A stretch of DNA of 54,957 nt, taken from contig NZ_LMUH01000013.1 in NCBI RefSeq assembly GCF_009766105.1, forward strand, positions 624,532 through 679,488, read 5' to 3'. The notes below the pieces were generated by a model that was not told the DNA's origin, ran no database searches, and saw only the letters and a list, made by a program, of their open reading frames with translations. A program made the translations under genes and the position numbers. Position 1 is the stretch's first letter; each line of letters opens with the position of its first letter. The DNA is from Granulicella sp. S156 (GTDB lineage Bacteria; Acidobacteriota; Terriglobia; Terriglobales; Acidobacteriaceae). Shown piece by piece: positions 47,021 through 54,957 of the stretch.

Positions 47021-48049
47021 ATGACGACTCGAATGACGCAAGCCCCACTGAAATTGGTGGACTCAGACCATCCAAACTCTCAGAGAGTTGCAGTTCTCGA
47101 TGAGCCACGATACCTTTCTCTTCGCTATGCCCAAATCCCCGAGCCGGGCGATGGGGAAGTGCGAATCAAGATCAAATGGGTGGGTGTGTGTGGTTCTGAT
47201 ATCGAGGCCTACCGTGGCACCCGCAGCCCTGAGTTTGTGAGCTTTCCAGCCCGGCTGGGTCATGAGGTAGCAGGTACTGTCGATAAGCTCGGACCAAATG
47301 TTGAGGGGTTGCGCGCTGGAGATCAAGTTACTTGCCGCTATGTGTGGGGGGCATTTGCCGAGTACATCGTGTGCCGTCCTTTCAATGTCAAGGTAGTGCC
47401 GCCTTGGTTTCCGTTAGTTGACACAAGTCTGATCGAAATTCTTCCTGGAGTTCTTCATGCTGCAGAGATTGCCAGGATCGATCAACGAACGACGGTTCTG
47501 ATCACGGGTCAGGGTGTCAGCGGCCTGGTGCTGACGCAAGTTCTCCGTCTGCACAACCCGAAAGCGCTGGTTGTGACGGATTTGAACGACGACAATCTGG
47601 CGCTGGCAAAAAAATATGGAGCAACCCATACGTTCAAAGTTCCGTCGCCGGAGACGCCAACGATGGAGGTCGCAAGAGCCGATTTTCCTGAGGGCTTTGA
47701 CGTAGTAGTTCCGTGTCTGCTTGAAGGTGATGGCATGGTAGACGCAATCGATTGCACTGCATTCACAGGGAAGGTAGTCATGTATGGATGCATCGGTGTC
47801 TCCAACAGCCCTATCGACTTTTTGAAGATTCATCGCAAGCGGATCGATATCTATTCGACAGAGCCGAAGCGCGACATCGATATGCGTCGCTTCTATGACG
47901 AAGGCATCCGACTCGTTCTCGATGGCCTGGTCAACACCTCTGAAATTGTTACGCACCATGTTCCCTTAAGCCGTATTGGCGAGGCCTTTGAACTCCGCGA
48001 TAATGCCCGAAACAGCGCCATCCATGTATTGGTCGACTGTGAGGCTTAG
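47021..48049 (+). CDS. Medium-chain dehydrogenase (zinc-type alcohol/polyol dehydrogenase family)
   Basis: A 342-residue cytoplasmic oxidoreductase. The catalytic zinc ligands are Cys57 (GVCGSD), His81-Glu82 (LGHEVAG) and probably Glu139. The nucleotide site is GQGVSG in a Rossmann fold. The four-cysteine structural zinc lobe is absent. It resembles sugar or polyol dehydrogenases (L-iditol/threonine dehydrogenase-like), and could oxidise the monosaccharide freed by the neighbouring glycosidases. Only 2 bases separate it from the next gene, so the two are co-translated. ATG 47021 and ATG 47033 are both possible starts; no strong ribosome site is seen. Confidence 0.82.
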   Translation: MTTRMTQAPLKLVDSDHPNSQRVAVLDEPRYLSLRYAQIPEPGDGEVRIKIKWVGVCGSDIEAYRGTRSPEFVSFPARLGHEVAGTVDKLGPNVEGLRAGDQVTCRYVWGAFAEYIVCRPFNVKVVPPWFPLVDTSLIEILPGVLHAAEIARIDQRTTVLITGQGVSGLVLTQVLRLHNPKALVVTDLNDDNLALAKKYGATHTFKVPSPETPTMEVARADFPEGFDVVVPCLLEGDGMVDAIDCTAFTGKVVMYGCIGVSNSPIDFLKIHRKRIDIYSTEPKRDIDMRRFYDEGIRLVLDGLVNTSEIVTHHVPLSRIGEAFELRDNARNSAIHVLVDCEA

Positions 48050-48051
48050 CG

Positions 48052-49056
48052 ATGCAGAAGAGTAGCAGAGCAACCAGTTTGGTTTCAGTAGGGATACTCC
48101 TCGTTTTCACCCTTTTCGTGTTTCCCGCGAGCGGAAAGACCAAGACATTTATCAACTGGAAGAACCTGCAGAATCCTGTATTGTCCTATCCTGATTGGTC
48201 GATTAAAGATGCCGCAATGGCTTATCGGAAGGGTATTTTTTACGTCTTTTTTTCTGCTTTCTATTCAGAGAGAGGGCTGATACGGTCGCACGTTGTTGAG
48301 GTCAGCACTCGCGACTTCAAGCAATACTCACAGCCGATATTCAACTTCGATGGAGACGAAGATGGGTGGATCGGCATGTGCTCGCCCGATGTTCAACGAG
48401 TGGGCAATCAATACATCCTTACCTACAATTCGTGGGGAGACAAGGCAGGCAAGCCGACCGGCTTGTTCTACAAGACCTCAAAGGATCTGGTCCATTGGTC
48501 ACAAGGGAAAACTCTGGCGACCAATCTAATCGGGGACGAAAGTGTGATTGACGCCGCTTTGGCTCACACAGACAAGGGCTTTTACCTGATCTGGAAGCCC
48601 AACTACGTGCGCGGTGCACGGATCGCATTCACTCCTTCACTCGATCAGCCATTCACACTTGTTGGTGATGGGTCTCCGTCGCTTTTGATGGCAGACGGCA
48701 AGGATAATGGCCGCTTCCACGAAAATTATGAGTTCATGCAAACGAACGGCAAATGGTACCTGTTGACCACCGACTACGTTCCGCATGCTCCTTATCTCTA
48801 TGCGCTTGACGCAGGCTCGGACTGGCTCAGGTGGACGCAAGGCTATACGCTCGACATTCCGAGGGAGACCTTCAATACAGCTAATATTGCTAATGCCTCT
48901 GCTCTCTATGACTGGCGCCAATATGATGGCTATTACTATCTGATCTACGCTGGGTGCACAGAACGAAAGACTTACGCAAAACGCGGCTGGAATTCGCTAG
49001 GATTGGCGAGATCAAAGGACTTGGTGCATTGGTCCGTCGCAGGCAAGACGGAATGA
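48052..49056 (+). CDS. Secreted five-bladed propeller glycosidase-like protein (GH43-like), paralogue 2
   Basis: A 334-residue secreted protein with a signal peptide (to about residue 28). It is closely similar to paralogue 1 over its whole length: NLQNPVLSYPDWSIKDAAMA, FYVFFSAFY, RSHVVEVSTRDFKQYSQPI and GMCSPDVQ. Candidate carboxylates are Asp53, Asp167 (SVIDAALA) and Glu224 (HENYEF). It lies 2 bp after the dehydrogenase and 12 bp before the MFS gene, so it is inside a tight operon. The blade 2-3 loop lacks the 20-residue insertion of paralogue 1 (PHGLPRREAVEKSQTPPW region), which may change substrate size. Confidence 0.75.
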   Translation: MQKSSRATSLVSVGILLVFTLFVFPASGKTKTFINWKNLQNPVLSYPDWSIKDAAMAYRKGIFYVFFSAFYSERGLIRSHVVEVSTRDFKQYSQPIFNFDGDEDGWIGMCSPDVQRVGNQYILTYNSWGDKAGKPTGLFYKTSKDLVHWSQGKTLATNLIGDESVIDAALAHTDKGFYLIWKPNYVRGARIAFTPSLDQPFTLVGDGSPSLLMADGKDNGRFHENYEFMQTNGKWYLLTTDYVPHAPYLYALDAGSDWLRWTQGYTLDIPRETFNTANIANASALYDWRQYDGYYYLIYAGCTERKTYAKRGWNSLGLARSKDLVHWSVAGKTE

Positions 49057-49068
49057 GCCGGCACTAAT

Positions 49069-50397
49069 ATGACTGTGCTCAAGCCGAAACCGCATAAATG
49101 CGAATTGCAAATAACGGGGCTGCGATGGTGGATCGCGGGTTTGCTTTTCCTCGCTACGCTGATTAGCTATATTGATCGGCTCACGCTTTCGATCCTTGCC
49201 CCAACCATCTGCAGGGAGCTGCACCTCAGCAACTTCCAATATGCCAGTATCAGCGTCTGGTTTTTATTCACGTATTCCATTGGCCAAACAATATTTGGCA
49301 AACTTCAGGACCGCATCGGTACGAAGACCGGCCTCTCAATTGCAATGGCAATCTGGTCGGTAGCTGAAGTAGCTCAGGCGATGGCTCGTGGTTTATTTGG
49401 CCTGAGTGGTCTCAGGCTTGTTCTGGGATTAGGAGAGGGTGGTCACTGGCCGGCTGCGATTAAGGGTGTTTCCGAATGGTTCCCCGCCAAAGAACGTGCC
49501 TTGGGCATGGGCATCGTTAACACCGGTGCTACTTTGGGCTCTGCCCTTGCACCGCCCTTGATCATCTGGCTTCAATTGAGTTTTGGCTGGAGGACGACGT
49601 TCATTGCTACGGGCCTGCTTGGGTTTATCTGGCTCGCGTTGTGGCAGGTGTGTTATCAGCCTCCGACACAGCATCCATGGCTGTATCCTGCAGAACTCGA
49701 TCTTATTCAGAAAGAAGTGGTGAAGCCTGAGACTGCAATGGTATCGCCAGCCTGGCGCGATTTGCTGCGGAACAGGCACGTTCAGGGAATCGTCCTGTCC
49801 AGGTTTCTCGGCGATCCCGTCTGGTGGTTGTATCTGGTCTGGTTACCCCTGTATCTCTATTCCGCGCGCGGTCTCAGTCTGAAGGCGATTGGCCTTTCGG
49901 CCTGGATACCGTATGTCTTTGCAGACGCCGGTGCTTTGCTCGGTGGCGGGTTCTCCGGATGGTTAATTCATCGTGGCTGGAAGCCGATGCGGGCTCGTAG
50001 GTTCGCGATTCTGTTGGCTACCGTGCTTGCGCTAGCAGGTATGCTCGTCGGCGGAGCCAGGTCCGCGACCCAGGCGATCATTCTGATTAGCATCGTTCTC
50101 TTTGCTTTCCAGTTTTGGGTGAACAATGTGCAGACACTTACGAGTGACCTGTTTCCCAACCATCTGGTCGCGTCCATCTCGGGTCTTGCTGGAACAGGCG
50201 CTGGTCTTGGGGCAATGATCTTCATGCTATCGACAGGATGGCTCGTTGATCATTTTGGGTACACGCTGGTATTGGTTATTTCCGGTTTACTGATACCGTG
50301 CGCCACCGCGGTGCTTTGGATGCTTTCACGCAATACCGAAGGCGGTAATAAAACAGAGCCCGGGGCCCTCGCAATTACTGGCCGTCTTCAGCCATAG
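49069..50397 (+). CDS. MFS transporter, anion:cation symporter (ExuT-like) family
   Basis: A 442-residue inner-membrane protein with 12 predicted helices. WWIAGLLFLATLISYIDRLT, then TLSILAP, and RLVLGLGEGGHWPAAIKGVS followed by WFPAKERALGMG are signatures of the ACS family, which carries hexuronates, glucarate and other sugar acids. It is the last gene of the MDR-propeller-MFS operon. Import of an acidic sugar is the family-based guess; no binding residues can be assigned. Confidence 0.88.
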   Translation: MTVLKPKPHKCELQITGLRWWIAGLLFLATLISYIDRLTLSILAPTICRELHLSNFQYASISVWFLFTYSIGQTIFGKLQDRIGTKTGLSIAMAIWSVAEVAQAMARGLFGLSGLRLVLGLGEGGHWPAAIKGVSEWFPAKERALGMGIVNTGATLGSALAPPLIIWLQLSFGWRTTFIATGLLGFIWLALWQVCYQPPTQHPWLYPAELDLIQKEVVKPETAMVSPAWRDLLRNRHVQGIVLSRFLGDPVWWLYLVWLPLYLYSARGLSLKAIGLSAWIPYVFADAGALLGGGFSGWLIHRGWKPMRARRFAILLATVLALAGMLVGGARSATQAIILISIVLFAFQFWVNNVQTLTSDLFPNHLVASISGLAGTGAGLGAMIFMLSTGWLVDHFGYTLVLVISGLLIPCATAVLWMLSRNTEGGNKTEPGALAITGRLQP

Positions 50398-50537
50398 CTG
50401 GCAAAGACTCGGGGAGCATATCCGAGCAATCAAATGACCGCCATCTCCAGTTTAGACAAAAGTTCAGCAGTTCAATCTAAAGACAGACGTAGCTCCAGCC
50501 AACCATAATCAGCTCCGAAAGTTATCAGGAGAAATCA

Positions 50538-53500
50538 TTGATTATGGAAGGTCTGGCCAGTTGTACAACGCGTGTCTCTTCAATGTGGTGCACTGCAAAA
50601 CTCGTGATCGTTGCACTGTTAGTCGTGGTAGTGCTGTGCGCTCCTGGTGCATCTGCTCAAAGCGGAGCCGGATCGATTCAGGGCGTCGTTACCGATGCGG
50701 CCGGAGCTGTCATTCCGAGTGCTTCGATCCATGTCGTCAACGATGCTACCGGCGTCGCGTTCGACACGAAAGCTAATGAAGTTGGCTTTTACCAGTCGCC
50801 TGGCCTATTTGCGGGGACCTATACCGTGAGGATTGTCGCGCCGGAGATGGAAGCCTCTCAAAGAACGATTGAGCTCCTGGTGGGCCAGCGTGCGGTAGTG
50901 AACGCATCCTTGAAAGCGGGGTCTACGGCGCAGACCGTCGACGTAACCGGGGACGCGGTTCAACTCGTCACTCCCACCAGCGGTGTTATCTCCTCGACAC
51001 TTGAAAACAGCAGGATCAACCAACTCCCGATGAACGGCCGCAACGTCCTCACTCTGGTTCAAGAGACCACGCCGGGGCTGGAGAACTGCACTGAATCGTC
51101 CTCCTGCCCCAGTGGCCTGGCTGGCGGAGCGATGGAGTATATGGTGGATGGCGTCACACTCCTCAACAGCGAATTCGGTGGAACACATGTCGGCTCAGCG
51201 CAGGTGCCCGATCCGGATTCGATTCAGGAAGTCCGCGTGGAGACCAACGGCTCTGGCGCAGAGTCCGCAACGCCGGCTATCGGCATCCTCACGACCAAGT
51301 CTGGAACCAATCAGCTTCACGGCACACTCTTTGAAACCGCGCGCAACAATGCCTGGGGTATCGCCCGGTCGAGGGCGAATCCGTCGAACTTCGTCGCGCC
51401 CCATTATGTGCGCAATGAATTTGGTGCTTCCGCCGGTGGTCCAATTGTTATTCCTCACCTTTACGACGGCAAAAATAGGTCCTTCTGGTTCTTTGCCTAT
51501 GAGCGTTACTCCCTGGCGGCTTCGACCTACCAGAACATGACTGTGCCGACTGCGGCCATGAGAAATGGCGACTTTAGCGGACTGATTAACAGTTCAGGCA
51601 TCTTGCAGCAGCTCTACGATCCAAACACGACAATATACAACCCTGCGGGCGGTTCGGCGGGTAGTTGGTCGCGCAAGCCATTCGTCAACAACCAGATTCC
51701 GGTGAGCCGTGAATCTCCCGACGCCAAAATTTTCAATGACATTACGCCGCTGCCTACCACCGCCGCCAACCCAATGGTCATGACCAACTTCCCCGCTCTT
51801 TCTCCCCAGTACCAGGTCACTCCGAACATTACCTTCCGCCTGGATCACACATTCAATCAAAATAACCGGGCCTACTTGCGGTACACGCAGACGAACACTA
51901 ACTACTATTTTCTGCGCAATGACCCCGCTGAACCGGCATCGCTTCCGGCCGACGGCCTGCCCGCGAATGCCAGCGGCGTCTCGTTGAACCAATACGGGCT
52001 GTTTGCTCCTGCCATCGGATTTACCCATATCTTTTCCCCCACCTTCTTTGCTGAAACCATCATCAGCCAGCAGTGGTTTGGAGAGCAGAACTACGCCGGA
52101 GGTACGCCGTTCGCGAATTTTGAGAAGCAATTGGGGCTACCTAATAACTTTGGCGAGATCGGGTTTCCAATCGTCGGTAGTGGTGAGATTTTTAGTCCCC
52201 TGGACGGCACCCAATTCCAGTATGGGGTAACTCAGATCATTAGCAGTCTCGACGAGAACCTTACTAAGACATTCGGCCAGCACCAGTTCTTATTTGGCAT
52301 CCGCTACCGGCATGAGCGCTTCGGATCGAGACCCAATGAGATCGAGGATACGGTCCAATTCGATGGCCAGGCGACCGGCCTTGAAGATCCGACATCGGGC
52401 AAAAATTATTCGGCTATCGCGAACACGGGGAATGCGAACGCGGATGAGTTCCTGGGCGCCGCCTACAACTACAGCGTGAACACCGATCCGCCCTACGGGC
52501 ATATCCACAATAACGAGTATGACGCCTACTTCCAGGACAACTATCACATGACGAAGAACCTGACGGTTAACCTTGGTCTCCGCTACGAAGCGCATCCCTC
52601 TCCAGTAGTGGGAGACGGAATCATGATGGCCTTCGATATTCCGAACCATGCCATGGTGACCTCCAGCACTCCGGCCCAACTGATCGCCAAGGGGTACACG
52701 ACGCAGGCGGTGATCACCAACGACATCAACGACGGCGTGAAGTTCGAGACTCCGCAGGCGGCCGGAATGCCGTCCAGCTTGCTTAGAAACTACGACTTCA
52801 CCTTCGGCCCCCGCGTCGGCATTGCCTGGACACCATCTTCCAGGTTGGGGACCGTCGTACGCGGAGCCTATGGACGATTTATCTATCCCGAGCCAGTCGG
52901 CAACTATCTTAAGGGCTTTGACCGGCGGAATCCGTTTACCTTGAGCTACAGCCAAAACTATACGGCCGCCAACCAATCTCCGGATGGTTTGAAAAACTAT
53001 CTCTTGCGCTCACCGCAGTCTGTTGTCATGGGCGTGAACAGTTCCAATGTGGTCAATAGCGCGTCAACTACCGCGATCCTTCCTGGCCTCAGCGTCCAAA
53101 CGGATAATCCAGACTTTCCACCCAATTTTGTAACTCAGACGAACTTCACCATCGAGCAGCCACTGAAGGGGAATTCCGTGTTGCGATTGAGTTACCTCTA
53201 TACCCATGGAACCAACCTGGACCAGATCATGGAATATAACAACCCACCCTCAAGCTACAACTGGGAGATGGCGACCGGAACAGTTCCTCCCAGCGGAAGC
53301 GTGATCGGTTCAAATCAGTATGCCGCGACTGCGACCGGTCCTTACGACCAGGTCACCTATGGCGGAAATACCCTGACTCAAAAAAGTGGTTGGTCGAACT
53401 ATAACGCCTTGCAGGCCAACTACCAAAGACTCTTCCATCATGGCCTCGCCTATCAGATCTCCTATGTGTGGTCCAAGTCGATGTCAGTGCAGGGAAGTGG

Positions 53501-54395
53501 CGCGGCTCAGAACGATATCCTTCCCTACCAGGACTATGTCGATAGCGGGCTCGGCACGATGACCGCGGCATATGGAGCCGCGTACGCGCCACCTCTTCCA
53601 CCCCCACCACCCGCGAACACACCTTCTTACGCGTACTATCGCGCGCTCAATCGCTTTGAGAACTACATGGTCGATACATCCAGCCCGAAGCAGCACATTC
53701 AATTCAACGGGATTGTCGATCTGCCTGTTGGACGCGGAAAGCGGTTTTTCGGCCACTCTAACCGGCTCGTCGATGAACTGATCGGCGGCTTCGAGCTTGC
53801 CGGAGCCGGAACCATTGTCTCGCAGGACTTTACCGTCACTTCTACGAACTGGGGGCCGACCAACCCCCTGAAGGTCTATAAGCATAAGGCTCCGATCACC
53901 GATTGCCGCAGCGGCGTGTGCTACAAGGAGTTTGAATGGTTCAACGGATACCTCGCACCCACAGTTGTGGCTGGGAATCCGTGTGCCGGATCGTCAAGCG
54001 CCGTTGTAACCGGTCTTCCCGGCGGTTGGGCTCCGTACCAGAGTCCCATCGACACTACATGCCCAACCACGGATAAATATTTCGGGGGCAACGAGGTAAA
54101 TATCACTACCCTCGACGGGAAGACCTCTGCCATCAGTTACGCACCTTCTCCCGCGGGATCCAATCCCTATTCGCACACCGTTCTCAATGGACCCATGAAC
54201 TATAGCGTCGATCTTTCCCTGTTCAAGGTATTTCCCATCACCGAGCGGGTGAACCTTCGCGTAAACATGGATGCCTTCAACGCCTTCAATATTCAGGGGT
54301 ACAACAATCCGAATGGAACGGATGGTACGGAGAACATGACTTCCTCCTACAACACGCCACGCGAACTGCAGTTCTCAGCGCGGCTGACGTTCTAG
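50538..54395 (+). CDS. TonB-dependent outer-membrane receptor, Oar-like (third glycan locus)
   Basis: A 1285-residue outer-membrane receptor, the largest of the four here. The start is TTG 50538 or ATG 50544; both follow CAGGAG. The signal peptide ends near residue 41 (GASAQ). Then come the carboxypeptidase regulatory-like domain (SIQGVVTDAAGAVIPSASIH), a plug (LPMNGRNVLTLVQETTPGLE) and a barrel ending LQFSARLTF. A run of prolines (PPLPPPPPAN, about residue 1017) probably lies in a surface loop. Cysteines near TECRSG-type loops (TDCRSGVCYKE) could form a disulfide. It probably brings in the glycan cut by the locus. Confidence 0.9.
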   Translation: MIMEGLASCTTRVSSMWCTAKLVIVALLVVVVLCAPGASAQSGAGSIQGVVTDAAGAVIPSASIHVVNDATGVAFDTKANEVGFYQSPGLFAGTYTVRIVAPEMEASQRTIELLVGQRAVVNASLKAGSTAQTVDVTGDAVQLVTPTSGVISSTLENSRINQLPMNGRNVLTLVQETTPGLENCTESSSCPSGLAGGAMEYMVDGVTLLNSEFGGTHVGSAQVPDPDSIQEVRVETNGSGAESATPAIGILTTKSGTNQLHGTLFETARNNAWGIARSRANPSNFVAPHYVRNEFGASAGGPIVIPHLYDGKNRSFWFFAYERYSLAASTYQNMTVPTAAMRNGDFSGLINSSGILQQLYDPNTTIYNPAGGSAGSWSRKPFVNNQIPVSRESPDAKIFNDITPLPTTAANPMVMTNFPALSPQYQVTPNITFRLDHTFNQNNRAYLRYTQTNTNYYFLRNDPAEPASLPADGLPANASGVSLNQYGLFAPAIGFTHIFSPTFFAETIISQQWFGEQNYAGGTPFANFEKQLGLPNNFGEIGFPIVGSGEIFSPLDGTQFQYGVTQIISSLDENLTKTFGQHQFLFGIRYRHERFGSRPNEIEDTVQFDGQATGLEDPTSGKNYSAIANTGNANADEFLGAAYNYSVNTDPPYGHIHNNEYDAYFQDNYHMTKNLTVNLGLRYEAHPSPVVGDGIMMAFDIPNHAMVTSSTPAQLIAKGYTTQAVITNDINDGVKFETPQAAGMPSSLLRNYDFTFGPRVGIAWTPSSRLGTVVRGAYGRFIYPEPVGNYLKGFDRRNPFTLSYSQNYTAANQSPDGLKNYLLRSPQSVVMGVNSSNVVNSASTTAILPGLSVQTDNPDFPPNFVTQTNFTIEQPLKGNSVLRLSYLYTHGTNLDQIMEYNNPPSSYNWEMATGTVPPSGSVIGSNQYAATATGPYDQVTYGGNTLTQKSGWSNYNALQANYQRLFHHGLAYQISYVWSKSMSVQGSGAAQNDILPYQDYVDSGLGTMTAAYGAAYAPPLPPPPPANTPSYAYYRALNRFENYMVDTSSPKQHIQFNGIVDLPVGRGKRFFGHSNRLVDELIGGFELAGAGTIVSQDFTVTSTNWGPTNPLKVYKHKAPITDCRSGVCYKEFEWFNGYLAPTVVAGNPCAGSSSAVVTGLPGGWAPYQSPIDTTCPTTDKYFGGNEVNITTLDGKTSAISYAPSPAGSNPYSHTVLNGPMNYSVDLSLFKVFPITERVNLRVNMDAFNAFNIQGYNNPNGTDGTENMTSSYNTPRELQFSARLTF

Positions 54396-54570
54396 ATCTC
54401 GCCATGCAACTCCGTGTTCACGGCGGGGTCATTTCGCATTCCGATTTCGGCCCTGCGATTGACGCCCGCCAGCACCCTTGTGGTATGCATTGCCACTCCT
54501 GCAAGGATCGGATCAATTTCTATACCAATCCATACGCTTCGGCTCGCACTTAATCCAGGAGAAATTCCTT
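54396..54570 (+). promoter_or_regulatory. Leader region between TonB receptor and partial secreted-protein gene
   Basis: A 175-bp gap. The last part (TCCAGGAGAAATTCCTT before ATG 54571) holds an AGGAG ribosome site and is duplicated in degenerate form near 42817. No other structure noticed. Confidence 0.4.
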
Positions 54571-54957
54571 ATGCGCAGGGCTTCAACGAAACGTTCCTTC
54601 CAAAGCCTCGTCTTCAGCTTGGTTTTTCTAACCGGCTTCGCCTTCATGCCTTCTACACAAGCACAAACCAACATGACCGTCAGCAGCTTTACCGGTCCGG
54701 TCACCTCTACGGAGGTCAACTCCTTCCTCTCCTACGTCACGGCGCAGGCCCCAGCCACCAACAATATCGGCAACAACTGGGTGCAGGGCACACAGGGCGA
54801 AGAGGTCAAGGCCATGGGCCTCGTCTACGAGATCACACAGAACACAGCCATCCTCGATCAGATGATTCGCTTCTGCGATGCCGTACTCTCTGAGCGCGAC
54901 GATCTGGCGCCTGCACCCACCGGTCAGATCGTCATCTGGACTGGCCGCATCGATCCC
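54571..54957 (+). CDS. Secreted hypothetical protein, N-terminal part (runs off the window)
   Basis: 129 codons are present. A signal peptide covers about residues 1-32 (TKRSFQSLVFSLVFLTGFAF, cleavage near TQAQ). The mature part begins TNMTVSSFTGPVTSTEVNSF and contains EEVKAMGLVYEITQNTAILD and QMIRFCDAVLSERDDLAP, an alpha-helical pattern such as in (alpha/alpha)6 barrel glycan enzymes, though no family can be fixed from this much. It follows the TonB receptor on the same strand and so probably belongs to the third glycan locus. Confidence 0.7.
   Translation, partial: MRRASTKRSFQSLVFSLVFLTGFAFMPSTQAQTNMTVSSFTGPVTSTEVNSFLSYVTAQAPATNNIGNNWVQGTQGEEVKAMGLVYEITQNTAILDQMIRFCDAVLSERDDLAPAPTGQIVIWTGRIDP

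Noticed and set aside
47063..47326. Small antisense gene over the dehydrogenase
   Set aside because: No ribosome site, and the sequence is the mirror of a well-supported gene.
1..54957. CRISPR arrays, complete insertion sequences, prophage or known anti-phage systems
   Set aside because: I saw no regularly spaced direct repeats, no transposase and no defence gene families; the only mobile-element traces are the integrase fragment and the palindromic elements.

Overview
The window reads as chromosome of an acidobacterium of the class Terriglobia (Granulicella/Terriglobus/Edaphobacter-like). This is inferred from four very large Oar-type TonB-dependent receptors with an N-terminal carboxypeptidase-regulatory-like domain, from acidobacterial-style membrane-anchored regulators, from many secreted glycoside hydrolases and from the base composition. 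No species call is possible from the sequence alone.

Layout. 1-8.1 kb is mostly housekeeping: the 3' end of a GH28-type gene, hemH, an ECF sigma/anti-sigma/secretin-domain operon, hemE, inorganic pyrophosphatase, an APC permease and tRNA-Ser(GCU). Two copies of a 150-200 bp interspersed palindromic element flank the hemH-sigma block. Behind the tRNA, 8.5-9.5 kb is a decayed stretch with gene fragments. 9.9-21.8 kb holds a peptide/amino-acid block: TonB receptor, cationic amino-acid permease, ornithine aminotransferase, S33 peptidase, AraC regulator and M61 peptidase.

22.2-30.0 kb is a probable chitin locus: a GH18, a TonB receptor and a second GH18 on the minus strand, with a membrane-anchored regulator transcribed divergently. 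30.0-32.2 kb is a gene graveyard with an integrase fragment, a broken ECF sigma gene and a DsbD C-terminus. 32.2-41.3 kb is a second glycan locus: a paralogous membrane-anchored regulator, divergent from a TonB receptor, then a GH92 mannosidase and a DUF3863 protein. After a bidirectional terminator comes a DAHP synthase.

43.1-55.0 kb is a third glycan locus: AraC regulator, two paralogous five-bladed-propeller (GH43-like) proteins, a GH29-like protein, an MDR oxidoreductase, an ACS-family MFS transporter, a TonB receptor and a partial secreted protein cut by the window edge.

Best candidates for something undescribed: (a) the repeated module of a one-pass transmembrane regulator, with a cytoplasmic DNA-binding-type domain and a periplasmic sensor, set head-to-head with a TonB-receptor/glycoside-hydrolase operon, seen twice; (b) the AraC/propeller/MDR/ACS/TonB locus of unknown substrate; (c) a GH18 protein whose catalytic glutamate is shifted by one residue; (d) two secreted or membrane genes that seem to lack a canonical start codon.
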